A DNA stretch of 64,000 nt from Ciona intestinalis (GCF_000224145.3 NW_004190397.2:43033-107032), one strand, 5' to 3'; positions 23,201 to 34,066 are shown, numbered from the stretch's first letter. Program-made: numbers and translations. The notes: generated from the sequence alone by a model not told the origin.

Positions 23201-24410
23201 CAGCTACGATTTAGAAGATATAAACGATATAAGCCCATACAACGCAGGTAAGGATTTATTGAATTTATATATATATATAGAATACTGTTAAGTCTGCACT
23301 GCATAACGGTTTCAACTTTCTAAAGTGTGAAAAATGTATAGCGCTAATACGTTAGTGACTGTAGGTGTGTGGAAATAGTTCAATGTACATATTTTGATTA
23401 CAAAATTATTTGACCACGGATGACATTAGTTTTTTTGTATTATAGTAAGGTGGGGCAGAATAGGACAGCTTTTCATTCCATTTTCTCCCCCCATTTGGTA
23501 GTAAACAAAGAACATTTACAGAATTATAAAACCGTATCGTAACCGTTGTTATAGTTGTTTAAAACACTTTACAGAATTATAAAATCGTATTAAAAAACTA
23601 TAAAAAAAAAACAATTGTATTTCTTAAAAATACGATTAGGAAATATAGGAATTTAGTTGTACACGGCATCCCGTTCTACACAACAGTACTATATGCGCCT
23701 TTTTTACAGATTTTGCTTTTTATTTTTTAGATGAAGTTGACAATAGTGAAGAAAAAGTGTCAAAACAGGGCAAAATCGACACTGGCCCTGTGACAGGTCG
23801 ACCTAATGACCAAAAATTGCACCCTACTCGTTTGCAGTCAAAGAAAAACGACAAAACCAGTATTATTTCGAGCGTGGCTACTGAAACGAAAGAAGACGAA
23901 ATTAATAAGATTCTGGAAACGATTGAAACGCACACGGATAAACAAGAAATGGAGGAAGAAAAGGACGACGGGGGACAGGGCATTGAAGAGCAAGAGAGCA
24001 AAGAGTCAGATGGTGTTTTGGAAGAAATTCCGAATTCCACAGAAGACCACAAGTCAAGCAAAACTGTGGAAACAGTTGACAGGAATGTATCTACCGCGTA
24101 CAGTAACCTAATGCGAGTTATAGGCCTTGAAGCGCCCTTAAAAGTCATTGTGGATAAAAACTGCACGATTCTCACTGAGGGTAAAAAAGCGGAAAAACTT
24201 GACCAAGGAATAAATAACCTTCTTAATATACCGAAAGCAGAACAGAAGAGACAAAAAGAAGTTGCTGACGACACGATGTCAACGTGCGTGTCCAATATGC
24301 CAACTTGGTCTGGGGAAATGAATGATTCTGCGGTTACAGTGCTGGCCGAAACAGGCGTAGATGATGAAGAAGCTACAAAAAATGTGTCATCTATTTGCAG
24401 TATTCTTTAA
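14291..24410 (+). CDS. GUCY1B2: Soluble guanylyl cyclase beta-2-like subunit
   Basis: Seventeen exons join in frame to 848 residues: 14291-14407, 14943-15064, 15677-15787, 16669-16857, 17255-17395, 17620-17740, 18024-18090, 18556-18661, 18960-19095, 19620-19760, 20173-20274, 20903-21104, 21701-21810, 22575-22701, 22911-22941, 23204-23247, 23731-24410. An H-NOX domain (about 1-180) keeps the haem-ligand His (H103, LDCMHEFY) and the YxSxR haem-propionate motif (Y132, S134, R136). An HNOB/PAS-like and coiled-coil region follows. The cyclase domain (about 415-600) has both metal Asps (D428, D472), the guanine-selecting E468 and C538, and N545; the usual transition-state Arg is K549. An acidic tail ends in CSIL, a CaaX box. 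Together these point to the beta-2 class, membrane-attachable and perhaps homodimeric, making cGMP in response to NO or another haem gas ligand. Function is inferred from the family. Confidence 0.9.
15355..15552 (-). mobile_element. MITE copy, full length
   Basis: Runs from TAGAGTGGAGGAAGACGGGA to CATCTTCTCCCATCCTACAA; the body reads in reverse (AGCACATAATATCCAAATAT first). Intron 2 of the cyclase gene. Confidence 0.8.
16396..16622 (+). mobile_element. Composite of two MITE subfamilies
   Basis: A GGAAG-type left part (16396-16500) runs into a GGTAAG-type element (ACGGGTAAGATGGGACGAG to CCCACTAACAGTACTA). One copy seems to have inserted into, or recombined with, the other. Confidence 0.6.
16885..17222. 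mobile_element. Two adjacent MITE copies, inverted pair
   Basis: A reverse copy (16885-17072) abuts a forward copy lacking its left end (about 17072-17222, ending CCCTCACCCTACTTTG). Confidence 0.65.
17406..17535 (-). mobile_element. SINE 3' fragment
   Basis: TGTAACCTATTTATTCTCGC to GTATGTAACTTA, only the right part. It lies 11 bp after the donor of cyclase exon 17255-17395. Confidence 0.65.
18345..18480 (+). mobile_element. SINE 3' fragment
   Basis: Plus orientation: GTAACTCGTAAGCAGGCACG, TTATAATAACTGTC, CATGCGAGGATAAACAAGG, then tail-like CATTCATTCA. Confidence 0.65.
19188..19552 (-). mobile_element. SINE with expanded tetranucleotide tail
   Basis: A tail complement of about 150 bp, (AATG)n mixed with AATA units (19191-19345), precedes the right part and body up to CAATTGCCGTTAAGTGTC. 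The head is missing. It fills most of the intron between cyclase exons 18960-19095 and 19620-19760. Confidence 0.75.
20304..20525 (-). mobile_element. SINE copy, diverged
   Basis: GAATGTGACTTATCTCATCA, GTGTTCTGTTCATACACC, then a body with ACTAGGTTGGAACAATTAGG. The head is missing. Confidence 0.55.
20608..20812 (+). mobile_element. MITE copy, full length
   Basis: TAGTAGGGTGGAGGAAGATAGG to CCGTCTTCCCCACCCTACTG with the complete forward body; intron of the cyclase gene. A weak reversed relic lies at about 20030-20155. Confidence 0.8.
21111..21235 (-). mobile_element. SINE 3' fragment at a splice donor
   Basis: The tail complement GAATGAATGAATGTAAC begins 6-7 bp after the end of cyclase exon 20903-21104, so the insertion is almost on the donor site. 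Confidence 0.65.
21348..21613 (+). mobile_element. MITE with internal duplication
   Basis: Ends TAGGGTGGGGGAAGATAGG and TCATCTTTCCCCACCCT. The internal segment (TTTCTC, TAGTAAACAAA, CATTCAAAGA, CCATAGACC) occurs twice, so the copy is about 265 bp rather than 195. Confidence 0.75.
21883..22070 (+). mobile_element. MITE copy
   Basis: AGGGTGATAGAAGATGGGAC to CCCTCTTTCCCCACGGAACTA with a full body; cyclase intron. Confidence 0.7.
22096..22558. mobile_element. Two SINEs in opposite orientation
   Basis: A minus-oriented 3' fragment (22096-22215) is followed by a plus-oriented near-full copy (22262-22558): head GCGTTAAAGCGCGCCTGTCT with GGGTTGAAGGCTCG, body AGTGGCCACTAATGGGTTG, right part GTAAGCGGGCACGAGGTG, tail TACATTCATTCA. 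The second ends about 16 bp before cyclase exon 22575-22701. Confidence 0.75.
22718..23165 (+). mobile_element. Two GGTAAG-subfamily MITEs flanking a cyclase mini-exon
   Basis: A partial copy (22718-22850) and a full copy (22971-23165, TGTGGGGTGAGATGGGA to CCCATCTTACCGCAACA) lie on either side of the 31-nt exon 22911-22941. Confidence 0.7.
23444..23690 (+). mobile_element. Chimaeric or duplicated MITE
   Basis: Left end TAAGGTGGGGCAGAATAGG, a repeated ACAGAATTATAAAA segment, and a GGTAAG-type right half (ATACGATTAGGAAATATAGG). It ends before the last cyclase exon. Confidence 0.6.
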
Positions 24411-25143
24411 ACTGGATGCATATACATTTGGTGAATTCGCTAAACTGGGTGCACATTCATTTGCCGTATTCTTTGGGATGCGAAAATGTAGAACATATTT
24501 ATGTCGATTAGAATAATTTAAAGGCACGTCACAAGCTACGTCAGTGTATTATATAACTTGTATATATATTACCCATATACTGTATCTTTTTTTTGGTGGG
24601 GTGGGTTAAGGTGGTATTTTGTTCACTTTTATTGTCTCATTTCAAGTATTCCCAGAATCATATAATATATCCCCAGTACTCTAAAAGACCGTTGTATATT
24701 TTAAAAACACGATTGGGAAATTTGGGACATTTTGTATTTATAAGAAAACTGTGTCACTGTTGTAACGCGTACGATTTGAAGTAACGCTTTTAGTTAGTTA
24801 GTACTTAGTATTTCCAGACCACTATGGACATATCTAGATGGGCCGTGTTGTACTTTATGAACACTTATTCCGTATTGATGTATTGTTGCTTAAAAAATGA
24901 TCTAAAAATAAATAAAAAGTTGTCTGTACCGTGTGTTAATACATGAATTTACTGCGATGTTTTAAGATATTGAATATAAAATACTGTGCGGTAAGATAAT
25001 TATTTTAGCACGATATATTGATATAATTGTGGGGAGAGATGAGGCCCCTTTAGCACATAATATCCTGATCATGTTTTAAACAACCAACAACGATCTATGA
25101 GTCGTAAGAACACCGTAAATGTGGTTATAAATGAAATGAAGTA

Positions 25144-25460
25144 ATAAATGAATGTAACTACTTTTATCTTCGCGTGGCCGGAAAACGGCAGTTGTTATTA
25201 CACGAGTGTTCATACACCTCGTGCCAGCTTACGAGTTACCATGCATTTGTTACTTTTTAGGTGATTAAGTTTGGGGGAGTTTCAATTTTATGTATATATA
25301 CCTGATAGTTTGGACAACCAATTAGTGACCACTGGGTTGAAGCAATTGCCGTTAAGTGTCTTGCCCAAGGACACTTAACACAATGGTAGCAGCGACGAGC
25401 CTTGAACCAATTACCTCTGGGTTAGAGGCAGGCGCCCCAACCACTTTAAATCTGCACCGG
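25144..25460 (-). mobile_element. SINE copy, full length
   Basis: One of the two best copies in the window. Minus-strand head AGTGGTTGGGGCGCCTGCC with B-box-like GGTTCAAGGCTCG, then GTGTCCTTGGGCAAGACAC, CCAGTGGTCACTAATTGG, GTAAGCTGGCACGAGGTGTA, and a tail reduced to CATTTATT. Confidence 0.85.
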
Positions 25461-26193
25461 AAAATAAGGTCGAAAGAGTCGTTTTGCGCTTAATTGACCT
25501 TAACGAAATGGGGTGTAACATTAAACGTATTTAATGGTTAGGCTTCATTGAAAATTGCCCTTTGAGAGTCACATGGTATAAAACGTGTAGAAAGTTCCTT
25601 ATTGCGTGGCTATTTCAGTGTTACAGTTTGTTTTCGTTTGTTACCAAGTCGTGTTACGTCATATGGGTAGTCTAGTTCAAACAGAACGTTCTTTGAACAT
25701 TTTTTTCAAATATTTGATTTCTTACGTCGTGTGTGTTGTAAAATAAAGATAATAATTGAAATACGTCACTATGGGCGCAGTTTTAAGAATGGTCTAAGTA
25801 AACATTGTGTAATTTTTACGATTGCATACCCTCAGTGAAAGAATAGTCAATATAGGGAATATAAAGGATAATAAATACAAAAGGTCTAAGAAACAGATTG
25901 TCGAAATATCGTTCATAAAAAAGGAAGTATTGAGATAAACGTTTATGTTAACTAGTATATAGAGAACGAGTTTGCGTATCACGATCTGGGCTCTTTTTAT
26001 CGGTTACCCGTTCGTGTGTTTTTCTTGTACCATGTAGATGAGGCTTATAGTACTGTGGGGTAAGACGGGATATTGTTAGGGTATAAATCCTATTTTTCTG
26101 TAAATATTCTTTGTTTACAACTGAACAGGACAATAAAAGAGATTGAAAACATGTCCCATCTTACCCCACCTATAACTATACTTTTTTAATGCA

Positions 26194-26318
26194 ATGAATG
26201 TAACTTACTTTTATCCTTACGTGGCCGGAAAACGACAGTCGTTAAACACGGGTGTTCTGTTTCATACACCTCGTGCCAGCTTACGAATTACCATGTATGT
26301 TACTTTGTGGGTGATTGT
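26194..26318 (-). mobile_element. SINE 3' fragment
   Basis: GAATGTAACTTACTTTTATC to GTATGTTACTTTGTGGGTG, right part only; it follows directly after a MITE. Confidence 0.65.
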
Positions 26319-26508
26319 CACCAATATACTATTATACCTAACTAAGAACAACTGAATTTTTTTAACCGGTATACTAACAACAAAAAATAGTACTTTTATT
26401 TCTTTTTACAGCGAAAGTTTCTTATATTGCTTATAGAACTTTTCGATACATTAATCACTATAACTTTTATTGTATATATATCTGTTAGTTAATTCCTACT
26501 TAAAAGAC

Positions 26509-26613
26509 ATGAAAGCACGGTCTGATGCGCAGTTAGACGCAATGCGACGTGACAACGAAGCTATGAAGTCTACTACGTCGATTGTTGGTGTGGCACGACT
26601 CGATGCTAGTAAG

Positions 26614-26655
<42 letters not shown>

Positions 26656-29600
26656 GGGTGGGGTAAGATGGGACATCTTTGGCACATAATATCCAAATTT
26701 CCTTATCGTGTTTTAAACAATTAACAACGGTTTAGGGGAGTCATGAGAATAAGATTTTATAATTGTTTGAATGATCTTTGTTTACTACCAAATTCGACAA
26801 AAGAATGAAATGAATAGGTGTCCCATGTCCCCCCACCCTACTACATATATAAGGTATAGTCCAATGTCCAAATGCAGTAGGATGGGTAAAATGGGACACA
26901 TTTTATTCTCATTTCGTAGTAAACAAAAAATATTTACAAAAATATGTAACCGTAGCGCTGAGTCTCTAAAAGCGTTGTTTTAATTGTTCAAAACACTGTT
27001 AGAAATATGAGATATTGTGTGCTAAAGGTGCCCAATTTTATTCCATAGTACTATATAGTCATAGTAGGCCTATACCCATGTGACTTAATTACAATATCAT
27101 ATAATAGCAATATAAAGTGAATTAAAGTTAAAGTCCAGGAAATACGTGGATTTACTCAATTCGTGGAAATGCGTTCATTTCCTATCTGTTAGTTTCATTC
27201 ATGCATTATTAGGGTACAGACACATTGGGTTAACATTTAGTACAGTAGCACGCGAGTATCTGGTACCGAATGTTTTAAATGTTTTTAAATGGTTAGGTTT
27301 TAGTGAGTAATAGACAAAGAAACTATATATAGTGGGTTGGGAGAAGATGGGACACATATTTATTCTATTTTCGTTGTTATTGTTTAAAACACGATCAGAA
27401 TATTTGGATATTATGTGCTAGAGGTGTCCCGTCTTCCCCCACCCTACTGTATATACAATACTGAGGTCAAAAAAAATAGATAAAATAAATATTTTAATAA
27501 TTTGTGATGCTTTATAAATATAGTAAATATACGTATTCAGTAATATATGAGAACTTACTATATATACAGTTACAATAACTAGCCTATATAAACTATAACT
27601 TAGGATTATAATTAGAAAAAAAAATTCTCAATATTTAGCATTAGAACCAACAGATTTCGGTCAAGTGGTTAAAGGGCATGAGAGAGTTATTAGGTACATG
27701 GTATAATGTTAGCCTAAACTTATTTATCTTCGCGTGGCGAGGCAAAAATAGGCTATAATATGGGTGTCTTTTTTTATATACATCTCGTGCCCGATCACTT
27801 ATATCGTAATTGTTTTTTTTTTTGACTAATAATTTTGACAAACCATAGTGACCACTGGGTTGAAGCAATGATCGATCATTGTCTTCCCAATCATTAGACC
27901 TGCGGTTACGAGCGAACGTTATGAACATTATGCCACAGGTCCACAAAAATATACCCTTTGGCAGGGTGGGGTACGATGGGACATGTTTTCATTTTCCTTT
28001 ATCGTCCCATTTGGTATAAACAATAAAGGTTATACAGAATTACATTACCGTGGCCGGCGACTATATACGAGCTTCGTTAATGGAATTAGGGAATATAGTT
28101 TTTGGGTGCTGACAGTGTCAAATGTTACCTAGTACTATATGGTAGTATTGGGGAAGATGGGACATCTTTGCATTCTATTTTCTCGTCCCATTTGGTAGTA
28201 AACAAAGAACATTCAACGAATTATAAAACTATATTCTCACGACTCCCATACACCGCCGTTAAGTAATTAAAATACGATCCGAATATTTGATATTATGTGC
28301 TAAATATGCCCCGTCCCCCACCCTACTATATGACTAACTGTTTTTATTACAGTTCGTGCTGCTGATATCAGAACTCCAAAAATGCCAAAGAGTGAACGTG
28401 TGTGCAAATTACTTAACACTGTATTCGGGGAATTTCTGGGCAGATGTATTTTACTCGGCTTATGCGGTGTTACAATTTGGAGACTTCATTTAAGCGATCC
28501 TAAGTTTCCGCATTGGGGTTACGCTTTGCTGTCAATTGGGATTCTGTTGTCTATCGGTAAGTACCAACAAAGTTAGATACATGGTAACTCGTAAGCGTGC
28601 CCTATAAGTGTATGAACAGAACACCAATGTTATAACGACTGCCGTTTTACCGCCATACGATTCGAATATATATTTCTGTAAGCATTCTTTGGTAACTCGA
28701 ATGAAAATATGGACAACATTACCCCAATCTATACTATATAATGCTTTGAGGTCACATTGTTTTTGTTTCAGTCGACTGCCTGCAATCATTGTGGTACAAA
28801 AGCAAAATCTACGGTTACTGGCACTTTTACAAGTACATTCACTGGAACGGTAGAACGTGGTACGTTTCGTGACTTTTATGTGGTTAATCTGAATGTGACT
28901 TATATATAATGAGTAGTAATTTGATTATGGTTAAATTGATCGGAGCTGTAGTTCTGTTTTCTATTGTAAACGCGAAGCTATAACTAATTACTAAATTCAT
29001 TATGAATTTCGACATAGAACACTAAAGAAAAAATCTTTTTATTCGTCTTTTATAAAAAGCGCAGATTATTATTTAAACAGCGACATTCGTTAAAACACAC
29101 TACATAAAAAGTATGGAAATGGGAAAATGCGTCATTTAAAACCTGATGTTAAGCTTAAAAACCATTTTTTCCTCGAAACTAATTTCTCTTTTTAGTACAG
29201 GTTCGACCCGAATACGTTGTTTTGTTTGCTTACAATTATACCGGTTCTGATTTGTACTGAACTGGCTATATACAATTTTCGACAGCAAGAAATCTTAAGC
29301 GGGTAAGTTTTATTTGCAACGGTGTTAGAAATTTTAGTGCTAGTGAAGAATCCGCTCCGACGTTATCTGCTAACCCTAACCCCAACTACTAGCCCATATA
29401 ACCACTAACCCACAACTAATAGTGGTCACTACTGGGTTGTCCAAATATCAGCCATATATATTATGGTGGGAGAAGATGGGACACCTTTAGCAAATTATAT
29501 CCTTACACCCTGATCGTGTTTTAATCATTTAACAACAGTCTATGGGAATCGTGGGGATATAGTTTTATAAATGTTTGATTGTTCTTTGTTTACTGCTAAA

Positions 29601-31127
29601 TGGGACGAGAAAACACAGTTAAAAAGTGTCCCATCTTCCCCACCCTACTGTATAAAAAAATAATCACTCACAAAGTATCATACATGGTAACTCGTAAGCT
29701 GGCAGGAGGTGTATTGACACTCGTGTTTGACGACTGTCGTTTTTCGGCCACGCGAGGATAAAGTAAGTACATTCATCAATAACTCCTCTATGACTCCCCA
29801 CTAGCCTATTATAACGTAACACGAGGATTATTACAATATAGTGCCGAAAATTTACGCTTTTACTCAGGTCTTAGATAATTAGATATAACACTTGCGGTAT
29901 AATGGACAAATTTGCCTGTAAAAGTATAGTGGGGTGGGGGAAGTTGGGACACATTTAAACTCTATTTTCTCGTCCAATGTGATAGTAAACAAGGAACTTT
30001 CAAAGAATTATAAAAATATATGCTTAAGACTCCCATAGACCGTTGTTAATTGTTTAAAACACGATCAGGATATTATGCGCCAAAGGTGTCCCATCTTCCC
30101 CCAACCTACTATATATATCGTTACGAGTCATTTTGGAAACGTTTTCGATTTCTTTTTATATTATGTTATATTTTCTACATATATAGATCAGCAGAACATG
30201 AGTTTGGTTTGACAACTGAGCAACCTAACGGAACATTTTTAGGTAAGTATATAGTTGGTTGGGATAAGATACGACATGTTTTCATTTCCTCTTATCGTCT
30301 CATTTGGTAGTAAATACAGAACATTTACTGAACTATAAAACTGTATATGATGCACACGACCGTAAAAGACCGTTATTAATTGTTAAAAACTCAGTTAGCA
30401 AATATGGGATATTGTAAGAGACCGATCTTACCCAACTGTACTATGTATAACGATCTAAAAAATTGAGCGCCTTTTTCATTTAGAAATGACAACGGTTCAT
30501 GGCTCTGGTGACGGTTTAATTAGGACTATGTCAACTGCTTCTAACTACAGTACTACAGTGGGGTTATCAGTCAACTCAACATTGCAGTCTAGTTCAACTC
30601 CGTTACCAAAAGGCAGAGATTTTTCATTGTACATTTTGCACGACGCTGCGTGCATTTTGGTCGTTTTAGTCAGATTTCTAATTCGGAAACCGGAGGGACT
30701 TCCCCCCTCACGTCATAATCTACTGCTTTTCGAAATGCTGCTGAATGCAGTTGATTTGAGTACGTTTATTGTGAGCAGTTTGGACCAGGAAATTATTTAT
30801 ACAGATCTTAAACTGTTAATTGCCGTGATCGTGTTTTGGGGCTTGGGGTTTTTAAGCCTGGTATTAGTTGTAAGTCGCCGTTTTGCGGATGTGGAATTCG
30901 AAACGGACCGAAAAAAGCTTGAAACTCTCTACTGCATAGTACAAATAACATTACAGGAACTGCCTAGACTTGTATTTCGAATTTTGATTTTAGTTTGGGC
31001 GAATAATTTAGAAGGACCTACAATTAGTAATGATGTATTATTTGCATGCAAAAACGCGTTCTGTATGCTGCTTTTTTGCCATCGAATTTTTATAACATGG
31101 CGTTTTACAGACACAAATCGCCGGTAA
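26509..31127 (+). CDS. TMEM26-like multipass membrane protein
   Basis: Six exons in consistent phase give 397 residues: 26509-26608, 28353-28556, 28772-28859, 29201-29302, 30187-30242, 30484-31127. After a charged N-terminus there are hydrophobic segments including CILLGLCGVTIW, GYALLSIGILLSI, TLFCLLTIIPVLICTELAIY, YILHDAACILVVLV, LLIAVIVFWGLGFLSLVLVV and LFACKNAFCMLLFCHRI. The order and motifs (LLLFEMLLNAVDLSTF, LQELPRLVFRILIL, a KN-x-x-x-x-L-L-F-C-HRI ending) resemble vertebrate TMEM26, which has about 368 residues; the match is from memory. TMEM26 proteins are poorly characterised, so no function is assigned. The start is the first in-frame ATG of exon 1, with an earlier non-conserved ATG possible. 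MITEs crowd the introns. It has the same orientation as the cyclase gene 2.1 kb upstream. Confidence 0.68.
26615..26652. repeat. (TA)n microsatellite at MITE edge
   Basis: About 18 TA units start 6 bp after the donor of TMEM26-like exon 1 and run straight into the left end of a MITE, which fits MITE insertion into TA-rich targets. Confidence 0.9.
26652..27055. mobile_element. Two MITE copies, one of each subfamily
   Basis: An inverted GGAAG-body copy (26652-26848, TAGTAGGGTGGGGTAAGATG to CCCCCCACCCTACTAC) and a forward GGTAAG-type copy (26876-27055, TAGGATGGGTAAAATGGGAC to TTCCATAGTACTATA). Confidence 0.75.
27330..27452 (+). mobile_element. MITE, internally deleted
   Basis: AGTGGGTTGGGAGAAGATGG to CCGTCTTCCCCCACCCTACTG; about 75 bp of the body between TTTTCG and TTGTTTAAAACACG is missing. 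Confidence 0.75.
27715..27945 (-). mobile_element. SINE copy, diverged
   Basis: TTTATCTTCGCGTGGCGAGG, then CATCTCGTGCCCG, body ACCACTGGGTTGAAGCAATG, and a degenerate head around ATGCCACAGG. Confidence 0.55.
27960..28328 (+). mobile_element. Tandem MITEs, one of each subfamily
   Basis: GGTAAG type (27960-28135) followed by GGAAG type (28142-28328, TATTGGGGAAGATGGGACAT to CCGTCCCCCACCCTACTATA). The second ends 25 bp before TMEM26-like exon 2. Confidence 0.75.
28560..28660 (+). mobile_element. SINE 3' fragment
   Basis: GTAACTCGTAAGCGTGCCC to ATAACGACTGCCGTTTTACC, starting directly after the donor of TMEM26-like exon 2. Confidence 0.55.
29457..29652 (-). mobile_element. MITE copy, full length, inverted
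   Basis: TATGGTGGGAGAAGATGGGA to CCATCTTCCCCACCCTACTG. A SINE 3' fragment follows at about 29665-29775. Confidence 0.75.
29925..30435 (+). mobile_element. MITEs flanking TMEM26-like exon 5
   Basis: A GGAAG-type copy (29925-30112, TAGTGGGGTGGGGGAAGTTG to CCATCTTCCCCCAACCTACTA) and a GGTAAG-type copy (30250-30435, GTTGGTTGGGATAAGATACG to CGATCTTACCCAACTGTACTA) lie on either side of exon 30187-30242. Confidence 0.75.
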
Positions 31128-32164
31128 TTTTATGAACATACATTTGTTTCTTACGTATATTAACCCTCGTTTTTTGCCAAAATATAAAATTATACAAAAA
31201 AGTTATACCATAATAGTTTTAGAGTACTATATGTTTAGGTATCTATGGTTATGCTATAGCGGTTTTTCTTAACAAAAACTAAGCTCAATTTTTATTATTA
31301 CTGTACTGTTACTTTTAGCAATGCCAATACTGACAAATACTACACGCACATATATACCTTTTATATAACTAAAATATTTTACATAAAAGTTCTTTTTTAA
31401 TTATAAAATTAGGAAATAACCACAAATTACATAAGTAGTAACTCGTAAGCGTGCACGAGTTGTATGAAACGGAGCACCCGTGTTATAACGACTGTAGTAG
31501 TTCCGCAAATATGAATTATTGACATTCATTCACCTTCACCATATATAGACTTTTGATTATAAAGTATAATAAACCATTTTATCAAATTTTGTTTACAGTA
31601 TTAAAACTTCGTTAAACCGAAGTTACATATTTGTATATGCGTCTTACCTCTGCTTTCTGATGTAAAAAATACACAAATAACCTTTACAAATACTTGTCTA
31701 TTTGGCCACTGTTTTCTAAACTTCTGTTGACTGCTGTCAAACTTTTAAATTTGAACATCAAATATGCTGTACAATAGATAAGTCATTAGACAGTTAAACA
31801 TAATAGCCGTTTCACAACGTGCGTAAATACAAATTTACTCAGAAATAAAACGTTTTTTTGGACTTTTGTTATAGTTAAAAAATGTTAAATTTTTTGGTCC
31901 CAATTTTAAATATAAAAAAATATAAAATTGGAAATAATTTCATATTGCTCGCACTTGTAGATAAAATGTCTCTAATATTGACAAAAAGTGTCACTGTCAA
32001 AAATACACCAAGTTTTGGCACCTGAGAAATAGCTAGCACCCATATTAAGAATTACGAAATGTAAAAAAATGATTTTATTTGAACAAAAAGCCAGGGCTAT
32101 TATTTGGCGAGCACTTGTTGTTGTTGCTGGGCAATTGTTAAGATTTCTGTACAGCCACACTGGT
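31128..32164. other. Intergenic region between convergent genes
   Basis: The TMEM26-like gene and nudC converge here. Contents are AT-rich sequence and one SINE 3' fragment (about 31428-31520, GTAACTCGTAAGCGTGCACG). No exon or conserved structure was seen. Confidence 0.5.
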
Positions 32165-33973
32165 TCAAGAAAACTTGGCTTTAGAAAAGTCCATCTCAGG
32201 GTGTTGTTTCATGAATCTGAATGAAAAAGTAAAAACGTTAATGCTTTGTAACAATAATTAGTTTTGCTGTTTTAGTAAAAACACCTAGAAAAAAATGTAC
32301 AAAAAGAATAAAAATATTCAAAAACGTGAAAATTCAAAATCCTTCTTCAAAAACTATTCCTCATTAAAAAATAACTTCAAAATCCCTGACTTCTGTAACA
32401 TATCTTGCTTCTTTTGTTCATCAGATGTTGGCTTCCCCATCTGTTTTTGTTGCTGGTCGAACATCATTTTTTCAACCATGCCCCTTGTTTCGCCGTCCAG
32501 GTCTGACAGTTTCGAGTTTTCCGGATTCACTTTTTTAGTGTTGATTTCTGGGTCAGAGGTTACGAGTTGTGACCACCATTCCATTTTATTTACCTGTGAA
32601 TTTTGTCTTTGATGAAATTTAGACATTTTATAAATTTTTTAGGATGAATTTTAGGACATTTTATGAATTTTGTCTTGTTATTTTAGTAATGAAAAATAAA
32701 TGTCTTCAAACAACACAAAACTAACACCATTTTTGGTGAAAATTTTCACCGAAAAATTTAAAAACCTTTTCCACTGTTAGAATGAGAGTTTTTCTGTCAT
32801 CAATTGTCCAGTAGGTCTCTTCTGTCTTGACCTCTTTCGGTGTAGCGCAGTTAATAATTGGTGGGTGACCCTTTAACCCAACTTTAATGTGTTTACGCTC
32901 CACTTCACAAATTACATCACGTCCACGAACAGGAAAATTTACTTTGAATGGCAATCTCAACTGAAAAATAAAATTTTTAAATGTTTAAAAATTTGAGCAT
33001 ATATCATCATATTGTGGAGTTACAGTATCTGCTTTTGGTAATAAAACTTTCGTAAAGTCAGCAATTTCTAAACACAAAAGGTTTACGAGGTATTGCATTT
33101 TATCATTGTATACAAAAGCGTGTGCTGTCTGTTGTGTACAAGAAGCAAAATGAATAAAAGGCAACTTATAATGGTAGTTTCAGCTCATGCAATATTTAAT
33201 ACTAAAACCCTTCATGAGGTCTAGAAGTCTAGATAATCATGTGAGTAACAACAGCATAATACATTGGAGCATATCTGCATATGGTCCATATATGTAAATA
33301 AAATGAAACATACCTCAATTTCTTCCAAAGTTTGCGTCCATGAATAGTTAGGAAGGTCGGCCCCGTTCCCACAGTTGGGTTTAATTTTACCTTTACTGTC
33401 TTCATCGTCACTTTCTTCACCAGACTTGTCTTTCGTGTCGTTTTCGACCGTTTCTTTTACTGCAGGTTTCTCTGTTGCTGTTGTAACCTGAAAGTAAGTG
33501 TTTTTTTGTTATATTTAGATGGACCTTGTGTTGTTCAGCATAGGATATAAACTCGTATGGTAGTATAACACAGTAGACAAAATTTAAGGCATTTTGGCAG
33601 TATGTGTGAATTTGGCACAAAATTAAAAAAAGGCTTGGCAGAACATTAGGGCCAGGTGCCTTGGGTGACACCTTGACTTAATGTTTTAATCTTACACATA
33701 TAACAGCTTCGGCAGCTTTTCGAAATGTTACCCTATAAATTACTAAATTAGGTGTTTTAATTTTATATTAGGATGGACCTTAAAACTCTTTTTGTTGCTT
33801 GAAGGATAAGAATTCGTATGGGATAATAGGTAATGTATGACAGTAACAGAATTCTAAAAACTGCTTACATTTTCCTGTTGAGCTTTTATGGCTTCAGCTT
33901 CTTCTTCAGTAACTTCAACAATCTTGCTTGATTCAAGTTCAGCTTTACGCGCTCTCTCTTGTTTTTCTTTCTC
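32165..33973 (-). CDS. NUDC: Nuclear migration protein NudC (5' end missing)
   Basis: Five exons, right to left: 33869-33973, 33314-33487, 32766-32960, 32391-32593, 32165-32216, all in phase, giving 242 residues. A Glu/Lys-rich coiled-coil piece ([15 protein letters not shown]) and an acidic linker ([16 protein letters not shown]) precede [19 protein letters not shown], the start of the CS (p23-like) domain. The CS domain continues with [17 protein letters not shown] and [17 protein letters not shown]. The C-terminus [20 protein letters not shown] to [12 protein letters not shown] is the NudC signature. NudC is a cytosolic dynein/Lis1-associated co-chaperone (family knowledge). The N-terminal exons, about 90 residues in the family, are absent and probably fall in the 34067-34116 gap or were not recognised. 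The next gene is divergent. Confidence 0.95.
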
Positions 33974-34066
33974 CTTAAAATTTACAACAAAATGTTTTTG
34001 AATGTATGAATAAATGACACTTGTGTTTTTTAAGTTTTTGAACAAATAAAACTATTTTTTTAGTTT

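Larger units (their letters stand above)
24411..26508. other. Intergenic region, cyclase 3' side to TMEM26-like gene
   Basis: Candidate polyadenylation words (AATAAATAAA) lie near 24905-24915. A decayed MITE lies at 25030-25120, and a short GGTAAG-type copy at 26050-26172 (TGTGGGGTAAGACGGGA to CATCTTACCCCACC). Otherwise AT-rich with no supported exon. Confidence 0.5.

Noticed and set aside
23720-24295. Long open frame on the minus strand (191 codons)
   Set aside because: It is antisense to the acidic last exon of the guanylyl cyclase gene; codon bias of that exon keeps the opposite frame open.
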